This document shows positions 5,059 to 11,583 of a stretch of DNA of 11,583 nucleotides, one piece after another. Location of the stretch: assembly GCA_958417695.1 (NCBI GenBank), contig CATZDQ010000034.1, positions 1-11,583 of the forward strand. Reading direction: 5' to 3'. The stretch's first letter is position 1, and each line of letters starts with the position of its first letter. This DNA comes from an uncultured Clostridiaceae bacterium. GTDB taxonomy: Bacteria > Bacillota > Clostridia > TANB77 > CAG-508. The position numbers and the translations under genes are program-made. The notes beneath the pieces are model-generated. The model was not told the origin of the DNA, did no database searches, and saw only the letters and a list, made by a program, of their open reading frames with translations.

Positions 5059-6027
5059 TTAATTGACACTACAAGAGATACTTCCTTGTAACCAACCACA
5101 ACTAGCTGTAGCAGAATTACCAGATAAAGAAATAGTAACAGGTAAACCATTTACATTTTGCCAGACATATCCATTACGATTATAGATTTGTCCGCTAAAA
5201 GTTAATTCAATAGTAACATTTTTTCCTGATTCTATATCCTTACCATTTCCAGTAATTTTTATACCATTTACCCATGCTGTTTTTCCACTACTTATATTAT
5301 CTGACGTTGCTGTTGCCTGTGTTTGACTTGCTAAACTGTTGGCTGCGACTTTCCCAGAACCATTGTGATAACCTGCTGGAATGGTATAAATTTGTCCACA
5401 ATTTAAACTACTACTAATTGCTCCTTGATTTACCATTGTGCCAGTTAATAGTTTTCCTCCACTATACGCTTTATAGCCTGCTAATACTTTGTCAGCTGTC
5501 GCATTGGTCTGGGCTAATAAGGAATTTATATTATTTAACTGATTTTGTAGGTCTTGTATCTTGGTTTCTTTTTCACTGACTTGTTTCTTTAAATTGGCTA
5601 TCTCTACATCCTTACTGGCTACTTGTGCTTTTAAGTCAGCTATTTCTTTTTGTAAATTATTAATCTGTATATTTAAATCCTCTATTTGTTTCTTTAAGTC
5701 TGTATTTTCTATTTGCAAGCTAGCTATTTGTTTTTGTAATTCTTCCACTTGCTTTTGTAATAAAGCAATAATCTCGTCTTTCTTGGTAGATTCTTCATCT
5801 TCTGACATCTCATTCCCAGTTTCTAATTCATAATATAATTGATTTAACTGTATAGCTTCTGCTTCTCCAGCCAAAATTATATTTTGTTTAGCTTGTTTAG
5901 CTTTGGTGATAATGCCATCTTTACCTATTGTCACATTCAAACTAATTCCTGCTAAGATAATTAAAAGAATGATAGTAATGACTAAGGCCACTAAGGTTAC
6001 ACCGTTTTCTTTTATTTCTTTATCCAT
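5059..6027 (-). CDS. Type IV pilin-like protein with coiled coil and phage-tail-fibre-like C-terminus
   Basis: The 322-residue protein has four parts. Residues 1-9 form a short charged leader ending in ENG. Cleavage after G9 would leave a hydrophobic pilin-type helix (10-34, VTLVALVITIILLIILAG...), but the usual Glu at mature position 5 is Ala here. Residues 35-90 are a linker. Residues 94-167 are an unbroken coiled coil of 11 heptads with Ile/Val at a and Leu at d. Residues 182-262 resemble phage tail-fibre repeats: two GxxAxxxGxxxTG units around an IPAGYHNGSGKV segment. Residues 263-322 form a Gly/Ser/Asn-rich tip with C310 and C319. It is probably exported, membrane-anchored or assembled into a pilus-like fibre, with the tip displayed outward. 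The AGGAG site 7 nt upstream supports the start. No pilus assembly genes are in the window. The pilin call is firm; an adhesion role is inference. Confidence 0.82.
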   Translation of the reverse strand: MDKEIKENGVTLVALVITIILLIILAGISLNVTIGKDGIITKAKQAKQNIILAGEAEAIQLNQLYYELETGNEMSEDEESTKKDEIIALLQKQVEELQKQIASLQIENTDLKKQIEDLNIQINNLQKEIADLKAQVASKDVEIANLKKQVSEKETKIQDLQNQLNNINSLLAQTNATADKVLAGYKAYSGGKLLTGTMVNQGAISSSLNCGQIYTIPAGYHNGSGKVAANSLASQTQATATSDNISSGKTAWVNGIKITGNGKDIESGKNVTIELTFSGQIYNRNGYVWQNVNGLPVTISLSGNSATASCGWLQGSISCSVN

Positions 6028-6140
6028 ATTTATGCTCCTTTTGCTTTTCTTTTATATTTTACATTTTCATATTTCCACTCAGAACTTTCAATGATTGTTA
6101 TGTAGCCTAAAGAATACAAATAGAAAATATATAAAAATGA

Positions 6141-6169
6141 TTGACAAAAAAGAAAATTTGGCATAATAT
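6141..6169 (+). promoter_or_regulatory. cadCA promoter
   Basis: A perfect TTGACA lies at 6141-6146. Possible -10 elements are TAATAT at 6164-6169 (17-bp spacer) or CATAAT at 6162-6167 (15-bp spacer). The -10 is covered by the 12-2-12 operator. Confidence 0.75.
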
Positions 6170-6190
6170 ATGAATAAATATTCATATATT
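6165..6190. promoter_or_regulatory. 12-2-12 ArsR/SmtB/CadC operator
   Basis: AATATATGAATA (6165-6176) and TATTCATATATT (6179-6190) are exact reverse complements separated by 2 nt. This is the hyphenated 12-2-12 arrangement bound by ArsR/SmtB-family metal sensors, including the conserved TGAA core. It overlaps the -10 region and transcription start of the cadCA operon, so bound repressor would block RNA polymerase until metal releases it. Confidence 0.92.
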
Positions 6191-6217
6191 CATATAAAAA
6201 CAGAAAGGAAAGAAAAA

Positions 6218-6589
6218 ATGAAAGAAGAATTACAAGAATTTATTTGTGGAGAGAACTGTCCACATTATCATAAAATTGACGAAGTGAGACGTACAGAACC
6301 AACAGAAGAGGAAATTATAGAGATGGCAGATGTCTTTAAATTATTTTCAGATAGTACGAGATTACGCATTATTTGTGCCATTTTAAATAATGAATTGTGT
6401 GTATGTGATTTATGCGAACTATTAAACCTAACACAATCCAATGTATCCCATCAATTACAACTATTAAGAAGTGCTAAATTAGTAAAATATAGGAAAGAGG
6501 GAAAGCAAGTTTTCTATAGTTTAAAAGATGAGCATATTGAAAAGATTATTACTATGGCATTAGAACATATTATAGAGGAGGGACAATAG
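6218..6589 (+). CDS. cadC: CadC-like ArsR-family metal-sensing repressor
   Basis: The 123-residue winged-helix dimer is expected to repress the efflux operon and release DNA on binding Cd, Pb or Zn. The thiolate site has the CadC pattern: C10 and C14 near the N-terminus with C61 and C63 in the ELCVCDL metal-box helix (C66 is a further nearby Cys). The C-terminal-helix site also matches CadC: D104, H106, H117 and E120, with the same spacing as D101/H103/H114/E117 of S. aureus CadC. The recognition helix is LTQSNVSHQLQLLR (71-84). Start choice: the frame is open upstream to an ATG at 6170, but that lies inside the operator, while 6218 has a GAAAGGA site just before it and gives the family N-terminus. 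The stop is 1 bp before the cadA ATG, so the pair is tightly coupled. Confidence 0.92.
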   Translation: MKEELQEFICGENCPHYHKIDEVRRTEPTEEEIIEMADVFKLFSDSTRLRIICAILNNELCVCDLCELLNLTQSNVSHQLQLLRSAKLVKYRKEGKQVFYSLKDEHIEKIITMALEHIIEEGQ

Positions 6590-6590
6590 T

Positions 6591-8534
6591 ATGCAAAAGC
6601 ATAACCATCATCATGAACAAGAACGTGTAATAGAGAGTTGTAATAGGGGAGAGTGTGGTTGTCATCACTGTCATCATGCAGAAGGAGAAAGGGAAGAAAA
6701 CACGAAGATAAGTAAATGGCTATATGGTATTTCTATTCTTTTATTTGCTATTAGTTTTTTACCCATAGTAACACCCTATAAAATGTATATACATCTAGCA
6801 GTTGTTTTATTAGCTGGCTATGAGTTGATTTTAACGGGCATCAAAAATATGTTTCATTTAAACTTTGAAGAAGATACACTAATGACTATAGCCGTTATAG
6901 CTGCCTTTATATTAGGAGAATATCCAGAAAGTTGTATGGTAGTACTATTATTTCGATTAGGTGAATTTCTAGAAGAAAAAGCAGTTGAGAATTCCAATAA
7001 GAATATAAAAAGCATTGTAGAAATAAAAGCCAAAACAGCCAATAAGTTAAATGAAAAGGAGGAAGTATCGGTTTTAGCAGTAGAGCAAATACAAATAGGA
7101 GACCGTATTTTAATAAAACCAGGAGAAATGGTACCTTTAGATTGTCGTATTTTAAAAGGAAATTCTACTTTGGATATGGCCAATATCACAGGAGAAAGCG
7201 TTCCAGTTTATGTAGAAGAAGAGATGGAATTATTGTCCGGTTCTTTAAATTTGACAGGTAGTTTAACAGCCATGGTTACAAAAGATTATGCACATTCAAC
7301 TGCTTCCCAGATTGTAGACTTAGTCTATGAAGCTACCAATAATAAGGGAAAAACAGAAGCTTTTATTACTAAATTTTCTAGAATTTATACACCTATTGTA
7401 ATTAGTATTGCCGTATTACTAGCTATTTTTCCACCATTATGTTTAGCACAAGAATGGAAAGAATGGATAATGAGAGCATTAGTCTTTTTAGTAGCCTCTT
7501 GCCCATGTAGTATTGTTATTTCTGTGCCATTAGCCTTTTTCTCTAGTGTAGGTAGTATTTCCAAAAAAGGTATGCTGATTAAAGGGACTAAACATATAGA
7601 AGCTTTAGCAAAAGCAAAATATATAGCCTTTGATAAAACAGGAACCATTACTACTGGAAAAATGGTAATGGATGAATTCGTAAATTTGGGAAATAGAAAA
7701 GAGATAGAATTACTATCGATTATGCAAGCACTAGAGAAGAACTCTAATCATCCAATATCCACAGCCATAGGAAAAGAAGTGGATAAGTATACTGAAAAAA
7801 TAGAAATACAGGTAGAAAATTATAAGGAAATTCCAGGACATGGTATAGAAGCACAAATAGAAGAAAAACAAGTGTTATTTGGTAATCAGAAATTGCTAGA
7901 AAAACACCAAGTGGAAATTAGAAATCTAAAACAAAATGCGAATTACTTAGTAATAGATGGAAAAATAGAAGGTTATATCACCTTAAAAGAACAAATACGA
8001 GAAGATGCAAAACAATTAGATGAGAAATTTAAAAAAGTAGATATAAAAGAAGTCATTATGCTAACAGGAGACCATGAAGAAAATGCAAAAGAAATAGCTA
8101 TGCAAGTAGGAATTTCACAAATGTATGCAGGTTTATTACCACAAGATAAATTAGAAAAGGTAAAGGCATTAAAAGAAAAAGGAAAAGTTATATTTGTAGG
8201 AGATGGCATAAATGATAGTCCAGTTTTAGCAGTTTCAGACTTTGGAATCTCTATGGGAGAGGCAACGGAAATTGCCAATAGTACAGCAGATGCTATTTTA
8301 ATATCTAATCGTATTAGTAGCATTCCAAAAATGATACAAATTGCTAGAAAAACAATGCATATTATCCAGTTTAATATTTTCTTTTCACTGGTGGTAAAGG
8401 CTATTATTTTAACGCTAGGCATGATGGGAAATGCACCAGTTTGGTTAGCCATCATTGCAGATACAGGCGTTAGCTTAATAACGGTCTTAAATTCCGTTCG
8501 TATTATGAAAAAGTCTAAACACGATATTGCATAG
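6591..8534 (+). CDS. cadA: P1B-type metal-efflux ATPase (Cd2+/Zn2+/Pb2+)
   Basis: The 647-residue membrane pump exports soft divalent metals using ATP. A His/Cys-rich N-terminus (H4, H6-H8, C17, C22, C24-C27 region, H28-H29) replaces the usual GMxCxxC heavy-metal-associated domain. Then come membrane helices, the actuator loop with T200-G-E-S203, the intramembrane C304-P-C306 metal motif followed by the SxPL block, the phosphorylation site D348-KTGT, the HP dipeptide at H387-P388, and the hinge G537-DGIND. The terminal helices carry K603 and the D624-x-G626 motif, the pattern of the P1B-2 (Zn/Cd/Pb) subgroup. The gene starts 1 bp after the cadC stop with GAGGAGG in the end of cadC. It ends before a hairpin at 8543. 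The protein looks complete. Confidence 0.94.
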   Translation: MQKHNHHHEQERVIESCNRGECGCHHCHHAEGEREENTKISKWLYGISILLFAISFLPIVTPYKMYIHLAVVLLAGYELILTGIKNMFHLNFEEDTLMTIAVIAAFILGEYPESCMVVLLFRLGEFLEEKAVENSNKNIKSIVEIKAKTANKLNEKEEVSVLAVEQIQIGDRILIKPGEMVPLDCRILKGNSTLDMANITGESVPVYVEEEMELLSGSLNLTGSLTAMVTKDYAHSTASQIVDLVYEATNNKGKTEAFITKFSRIYTPIVISIAVLLAIFPPLCLAQEWKEWIMRALVFLVASCPCSIVISVPLAFFSSVGSISKKGMLIKGTKHIEALAKAKYIAFDKTGTITTGKMVMDEFVNLGNRKEIELLSIMQALEKNSNHPISTAIGKEVDKYTEKIEIQVENYKEIPGHGIEAQIEEKQVLFGNQKLLEKHQVEIRNLKQNANYLVIDGKIEGYITLKEQIREDAKQLDEKFKKVDIKEVIMLTGDHEENAKEIAMQVGISQMYAGLLPQDKLEKVKALKEKGKVIFVGDGINDSPVLAVSDFGISMGEATEIANSTADAILISNRISSIPKMIQIARKTMHIIQFNIFFSLVVKAIILTLGMMGNAPVWLAIIADTGVSLITVLNSVRIMKKSKHDIA

Positions 8535-8542
8535 AAAATCTA

Positions 8543-8572
8543 TAAAACACCTTGTCTATACAAGGTGTTTTA
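8543..8572 (+). terminator. Terminator of the cadCA operon
   Basis: A 12-bp perfect stem (8543-8554 with 8561-8572) closes on a 6-nt loop 8 bp after the cadA stop and ends in TTTT. The T-tract is short, so some read-through into the next gene is possible. Confidence 0.8.
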
Positions 8573-8581
8573 GTATATAAT
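8552..8581 (+). promoter_or_regulatory. Candidate promoter for the GT-C-like gene and lspA
   Basis: TTGTCT (8552-8557) and a perfect TATAAT (8576-8581) are 18 bp apart. The -35 lies in the loop and top stem of the cadCA terminator hairpin. It would drive the genes at 8610 and 10376. Confidence 0.5.
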
Positions 8582-8609
8582 AGGCTATATAAAAAAACGG
8601 AGGGAATTT

Positions 8610-10355
8610 ATGAATACATTAGAAGAGAAAAAAACAAACATAAAATTTGATATTTTAGCAATTGTGGTAATTATCATCCTTTGCTTTGCCATTGCCCCCA
8701 TTACCTTACAAAACGATACGTATTATACTCTGAAAATCGGTGAGTTAATCACACAAAATGGAGTAGATATGCAAGACCATTTCTCGTGGCATGAAGATTT
8801 ACCCTATACCTATCCACATTGGGCCTATGATACTGGTTTATACTTAATTTATCATTTAGGAGAGATGACAGGTTTAGCAGATGGCGGTATGCTATTTGTT
8901 TATCTATCCACCATTTTACTAGCTTGCATATTAGGTGTATTAATCTATCATACCAATAAGAAATTAACAAAAAATAGCCTGATATCTTTATTCATTACTT
9001 TAGCGGTTATTTACTTATTGAAAGACTTTATAGCAGCAAGAGCGCAGCTCGTATCCTATATTATTTTTGTATTAGAAATTCTATTTATAGAAAACTTTTT
9101 ATCTACCAAAAAGAAGAGATATTTAGTAGGAATTGTATTACTATCTATTGCACTTGCTAACATCCATGTAGCCGTATGGCCATTCTTCTTTGTTTTATTC
9201 CTACCATATATTGCAGAATTTATTCTTGCATGGATAGCAGATAAACATATACTTATGAAATTAAGTAAATGGTATATTAAACATCAGCGTAAGAGTTTAG
9301 AGAAGAAACAAGAGAAATTAGAACATAAGCAAAAAGAAGGCTATGAAAAACAAATAGAAAAAATAAAAACACAATTAGTAGGATTAGAACAATATGCGAA
9401 AGAACAAGAAGAAAAAGCAGAAAAAATAGAGAAAAGTTCTATTAAATTAAGAGAGCATCCGTATAAAATAAAAGTAGAAAAAAATAACGCTATAAAATGG
9501 TTAGTTTTAGTAATGATAATATGTGCTTTTACAGGACTATTAACGCCTATTGGAGACACACCTTATACTTATTTAATTAAAACATTACAAGGAAATACGA
9601 CGCAAAGTATTAGTGAACATATACCATTAACCTTATATAATGATAAAGCAACCATGGTAGTGCTAGCCTTATTCTTAGTGATTCTAATCTTTACAGATAC
9701 CAAAATCAAACTAAGAGATTTATTCATGCTAGCAGGATTAATTTTTATGGCATTTATGTCTAGAAGACAGGTATCTATGTTAGTCTTAATTGGTTGTTTC
9801 ATCTTTGCTAAATTAATGAATAATTTAGCAGAAAAATATGACCCAGATGGTTGCAAAAGGTTTGCAAAATTAATGACGACTATAATAGGAAGAATTTTAA
9901 CAATTGCTTTAATTGGTATCATTGCATTAACTTTATTTAAACCAAAGAAAAATAACCACTTTATCAATAGTGCTAGTTATCCAGTAGAAGCAGCAGATTG
10001 GATTTTGGAGAATTTAGATATAGAGAACATAAAATTATATAATGAATACAATTATGGAAGTTATTTATTATTTAGGGGAATACCAGTGTTTATAGATTCT
10101 AGAGCTGATTTATATGCGCCAGAATTTAATGGAACCAAACAAGAAGATGGAAGTTATGAAGGAAGAGACATTTTCTCAGACTATATTAATATTTCTTCTA
10201 TAGGCACGTATTATGAAGACAAATTTGAAAAATATGAAATTACCCATGTTATGGTGGTTAACAATGCTAAATTAAACATGTTCTTATCTAGAAATGATAA
10301 GTATGAAAGAATTTATAAAGACGACCATTTTGTTATTTACGAAAGACAAAAATAG
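8610..10355 (+). CDS. GT-C-like polytopic membrane protein with a cytoplasmic coiled-coil insert
   Basis: The 581-residue protein has about nine or ten membrane helices (one near 13-33, several between 92 and 210, then near 294-314, 347-365, 372-405 and 425-447). After helix 1 the extracytoplasmic loop carries Asp36 and a YxxLKIGELITQNG...DHFSW...YPHWAYD stretch like that of GT-C-fold glycosyltransferases, where such loop acids are catalytic. The C-terminal soluble domain (about 455-581) has a YNYGSYLLFRGIPVFIDSRADLY block (D496, R498, D500) seen in related GT-C-like proteins. Residues 215-290 form a highly charged Lys/Glu-rich helical insert, probably a cytoplasmic coiled coil. GGAGGG precedes the ATG by 5 nt. 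lspA follows 20 bp later. A lipid-linked sugar transferase role is inference; donor and acceptor are unknown. Confidence 0.72.
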   Translation: MNTLEEKKTNIKFDILAIVVIIILCFAIAPITLQNDTYYTLKIGELITQNGVDMQDHFSWHEDLPYTYPHWAYDTGLYLIYHLGEMTGLADGGMLFVYLSTILLACILGVLIYHTNKKLTKNSLISLFITLAVIYLLKDFIAARAQLVSYIIFVLEILFIENFLSTKKKRYLVGIVLLSIALANIHVAVWPFFFVLFLPYIAEFILAWIADKHILMKLSKWYIKHQRKSLEKKQEKLEHKQKEGYEKQIEKIKTQLVGLEQYAKEQEEKAEKIEKSSIKLREHPYKIKVEKNNAIKWLVLVMIICAFTGLLTPIGDTPYTYLIKTLQGNTTQSISEHIPLTLYNDKATMVVLALFLVILIFTDTKIKLRDLFMLAGLIFMAFMSRRQVSMLVLIGCFIFAKLMNNLAEKYDPDGCKRFAKLMTTIIGRILTIALIGIIALTLFKPKKNNHFINSASYPVEAADWILENLDIENIKLYNEYNYGSYLLFRGIPVFIDSRADLYAPEFNGTKQEDGSYEGRDIFSDYINISSIGTYYEDKFEKYEITHVMVVNNAKLNMFLSRNDKYERIYKDDHFVIYERQK

Positions 10356-10375
10356 AAAATAAAAAGGGGAAAACC

Positions 10376-10879
10376 ATGGAAAAAGGGAAACCAAAAAAGA
10401 TATGGATTGTGATGGCAATTGCTATCACGATTCTTCTTGCAATTGACCAAATTGCTAAAAGTTATGTTAGTATTTATTTAACACAAGGCTATGCTTTATT
10501 ACCAGGCATATTACATATAACATATATAAAAAACACAGGTGTAGCTTTAGGAATTGCTGGAAATAATCCATTTTTAGCAATCATTATGCAATTAGTTGTA
10601 CTCACTTTTGTTATTCGATTTTTACGTTTACAATATAGTAGAATGAATGTAGGAACGAAAGTAGCATTAACTTTTATTTTAGCAGGAGGAACTAGCAATT
10701 TAGTAGATAGAATTTTATATAGAGCGGTTATCGATTATATAGATGTATCTCCTATGATACCTAATTTTCCAGCTTTTAATTTAGCAGACACCTATATTGT
10801 CATAGGCTTATTATTGTTTATCATTTCATTTGCCGTTTATGGCGTGAGACAAAAGATGGATGTGAACATAAGAAAATGA
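10376..10879 (+). CDS. lspA: Lipoprotein signal peptidase (signal peptidase II)
   Basis: LspA is an inner-membrane aspartyl protease that cleaves signal peptides of prolipoproteins after Lgt has added diacylglycerol. The 167-residue product has four membrane helices and all family blocks in order: D24-QxxK, the N53-TGVALGI block, the N108-LVDRI block with catalytic D111, and the F134-NLAD block with catalytic D138. Spacing between the two catalytic aspartates matches the E. coli pair. AAGGGG lies about 6 nt before the ATG. The gene follows the GT-C-like gene by 20 bp and is probably co-transcribed. The usual neighbour rluD is not present downstream; instead a long hairpin and a convergent gene follow. 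The protein appears complete and active. Confidence 0.96.
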   Translation: MEKGKPKKIWIVMAIAITILLAIDQIAKSYVSIYLTQGYALLPGILHITYIKNTGVALGIAGNNPFLAIIMQLVVLTFVIRFLRLQYSRMNVGTKVALTFILAGGTSNLVDRILYRAVIDYIDVSPMIPNFPAFNLADTYIVIGLLLFIISFAVYGVRQKMDVNIRK

Positions 10880-10995
10880 TAGATGGATAAGGAAGTGTAA
10901 AATAAGGATAACAGACAATGATTTTATAATTAATTAAAAGATAAGGTAAATAAACATAAGTTTATTAAGAAATGCAAAGCTATCATAAGAAAAAT

Positions 10996-11041
10996 ATTTA
11001 TAAAACCTTCCCTTGCTATTTTTAGGGAAGGTTTTATAAAT
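10996..11041. terminator. Long bidirectional terminator hairpin
   Basis: Arms 10996-11013 and 11024-11041 form an 18-bp perfect stem with a 10-nt loop. The GC-rich top (CCTTCCCT/AGGGAAGG) is flanked by AAAA/TTTT blocks on both sides, so it can stop lspA transcripts and those of the convergent gene at 11066. The stretch 10880-10995 before it shows no gene or other clear structure. Confidence 0.88.
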
Positions 11042-11065
11042 AGTAAGTTTTAAACTATTTGAAAA

Positions 11066-11583
11066 TTATGGTAGTACATAAATATTAGATATGTAAGAAT
11101 TCATATCTGAATAGATAGTAATGGTTTTTCCATTCTGATTTTTAACATAAATTACTTGCAATTTAGTATATCTATTCTCAGAACCAAAACCATAACCAGA
11201 AAATAAATTGGTATAGGTACATCCTGTAACATCTTTGGGAATAGAATAACAGCCATTTGCAGCAATTAAGATAATACATTCCATGCAATCATTAGGTATA
11301 GTAATAAATTGTGTGGTAGAAGAAGTTAATAATTTTAAATCTTTTATTGTTTTAGTAACACTATTTTTCCCAGCATTATAAGCATAATTTACATCTGTTC
11401 CATTACCTGTTATTTTCTGCCCATTTACCCAAGCTGTTACACCATTACTTAGATTATTAGCATTGGCAGTTGCTTGTGTCTGACTTGCTAAACTATTGGC
11501 CGTTACTTTTCCAGAGCCATTATGATAGCCTGCTGGAATGGTATAACTTTGACCGCAATTTAGGTTACTACTAATAGCCCCCC
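11066..11583 (-). CDS. Partial pilin/tail-fibre-like surface protein, 5' end outside the window
   Basis: The reading frame is open without interruption from the right edge of the window to the stop at 11066-11068, giving at least 171 C-terminal residues. An internal ATG at 11284 would give only 72 residues, has no suitable ribosome binding site and splits the domain, so it is not the start. The first 61 visible residues (11399-11581) align without gaps to residues 202-262 of the protein at 5059-6027, with 51 identical by hand count. They include the IPAGYHNGSGKV block and the TAWVNGxKITGNG unit. The remaining 110 residues form a different C-terminal tip with several Cys (TIPNDCMECIILIAANGC) and many Tyr/Asn. 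A pilin N-terminus is expected by analogy but lies outside the window. Adhesion or surface display is an inference. Confidence 0.8.
   Translation of the reverse strand, partial: GAISSNLNCGQSYTIPAGYHNGSGKVTANSLASQTQATANANNLSNGVTAWVNGQKITGNGTDVNYAYNAGKNSVTKTIKDLKLLTSSTTQFITIPNDCMECIILIAANGCYSIPKDVTGCTYTNLFSGYGFGSENRYTKLQVIYVKNQNGKTITIYSDMNSYISNIYVLP

Noticed and set aside
5561..5833. Plus-strand frame opposite the coiled-coil region
   Set aside because: Repetitive Ser/Cys/Phe pattern is the antisense of the Lys/Gln/Leu heptads; no start signals.
5059..6027. Prophage tail gene
   Set aside because: The N-terminus is a pilin-type helix and the neighbours are tsf and cadC; no capsid, tail or lysis gene is present in the window.
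6170..6217. N-terminal extension of cadC starting at 6170
   Set aside because: The ATG lies inside the 12-2-12 operator at the transcription start; 6218 has a ribosome binding site and the family N-terminus.
7973..8455. Minus-strand frame of 160 codons opposite the end of cadA
   Set aside because: Antisense to conserved P-type ATPase motifs, with no independent support.
11066..11284. A separate 72-residue minus-strand gene
   Set aside because: The same frame is open to the window edge and the upstream part encodes a module shared with the 5059-6027 protein, so the ATG at 11284 is internal.

Overview
The window is A+T-rich bacterial chromosome with strong AGGAGG-type ribosome binding sites, short intergenic gaps and U-tract hairpin terminators. 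A PerR-type regulator with a clostridial 'reverse' rubrerythrin, an S2/EF-Ts pair, a CadC/CadA pair and a type IV pilin-like protein with a Clostridia-style N-terminus all point to a low-GC Firmicute, probably an anaerobic (possibly gut) member of the Clostridia. I see no rRNA, tRNA, CRISPR array or complete insertion sequence.

Layout from left to right. Positions 1-337 hold no convincing gene, only a 12-bp inverted repeat. At 381-650 (minus) is a small zinc-ribbon protein resembling YvyF/TIGR03826. It diverges from a peroxide-defence operon at 833-1812 (perR-like, then reverse rubrerythrin), which has a promoter overlapped by a near-perfect Fur/PerR box and a terminator. Two unrecognised genes follow: a 179-aa charged helical protein (1904-2443) and a 153-aa four-helix membrane protein (2583-3044). 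Next is rpsB-tsf (3249-4998), with a structured leader and an intergenic hairpin. A convergent gene (5059-6027, minus) encodes a prepilin N-terminus fused to a long coiled coil and a phage-tail-fibre-like domain. Then comes cadC-cadA (6218-8534), a metal-efflux operon under a perfect 12-2-12 operator, followed by a GT-C-like membrane protein and lspA in one operon (8610-10879). At the right edge (11066-11583, minus, running out of the window) is the 3' part of a second protein carrying the same tail-fibre-like module with a different C-terminal tip.

Functional grouping. Two stress circuits have visible operators: peroxide/iron (PerR box, regulator, peroxidase) and soft-metal efflux (12-2-12 site, CadC sensor, P1B ATPase). 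The translation pair rpsB-tsf appears to be controlled at the RNA level. The least expected content is the pair of pilin/tail-fibre chimaeric surface proteins at 5059-6027 and 11066-11583. They share a conserved module and differ at the tip, which suggests a modular surface-display or adhesion family. A recurring architectural feature is a promoter whose -35 lies inside the preceding gene's terminator hairpin, seen in three intergenic gaps.
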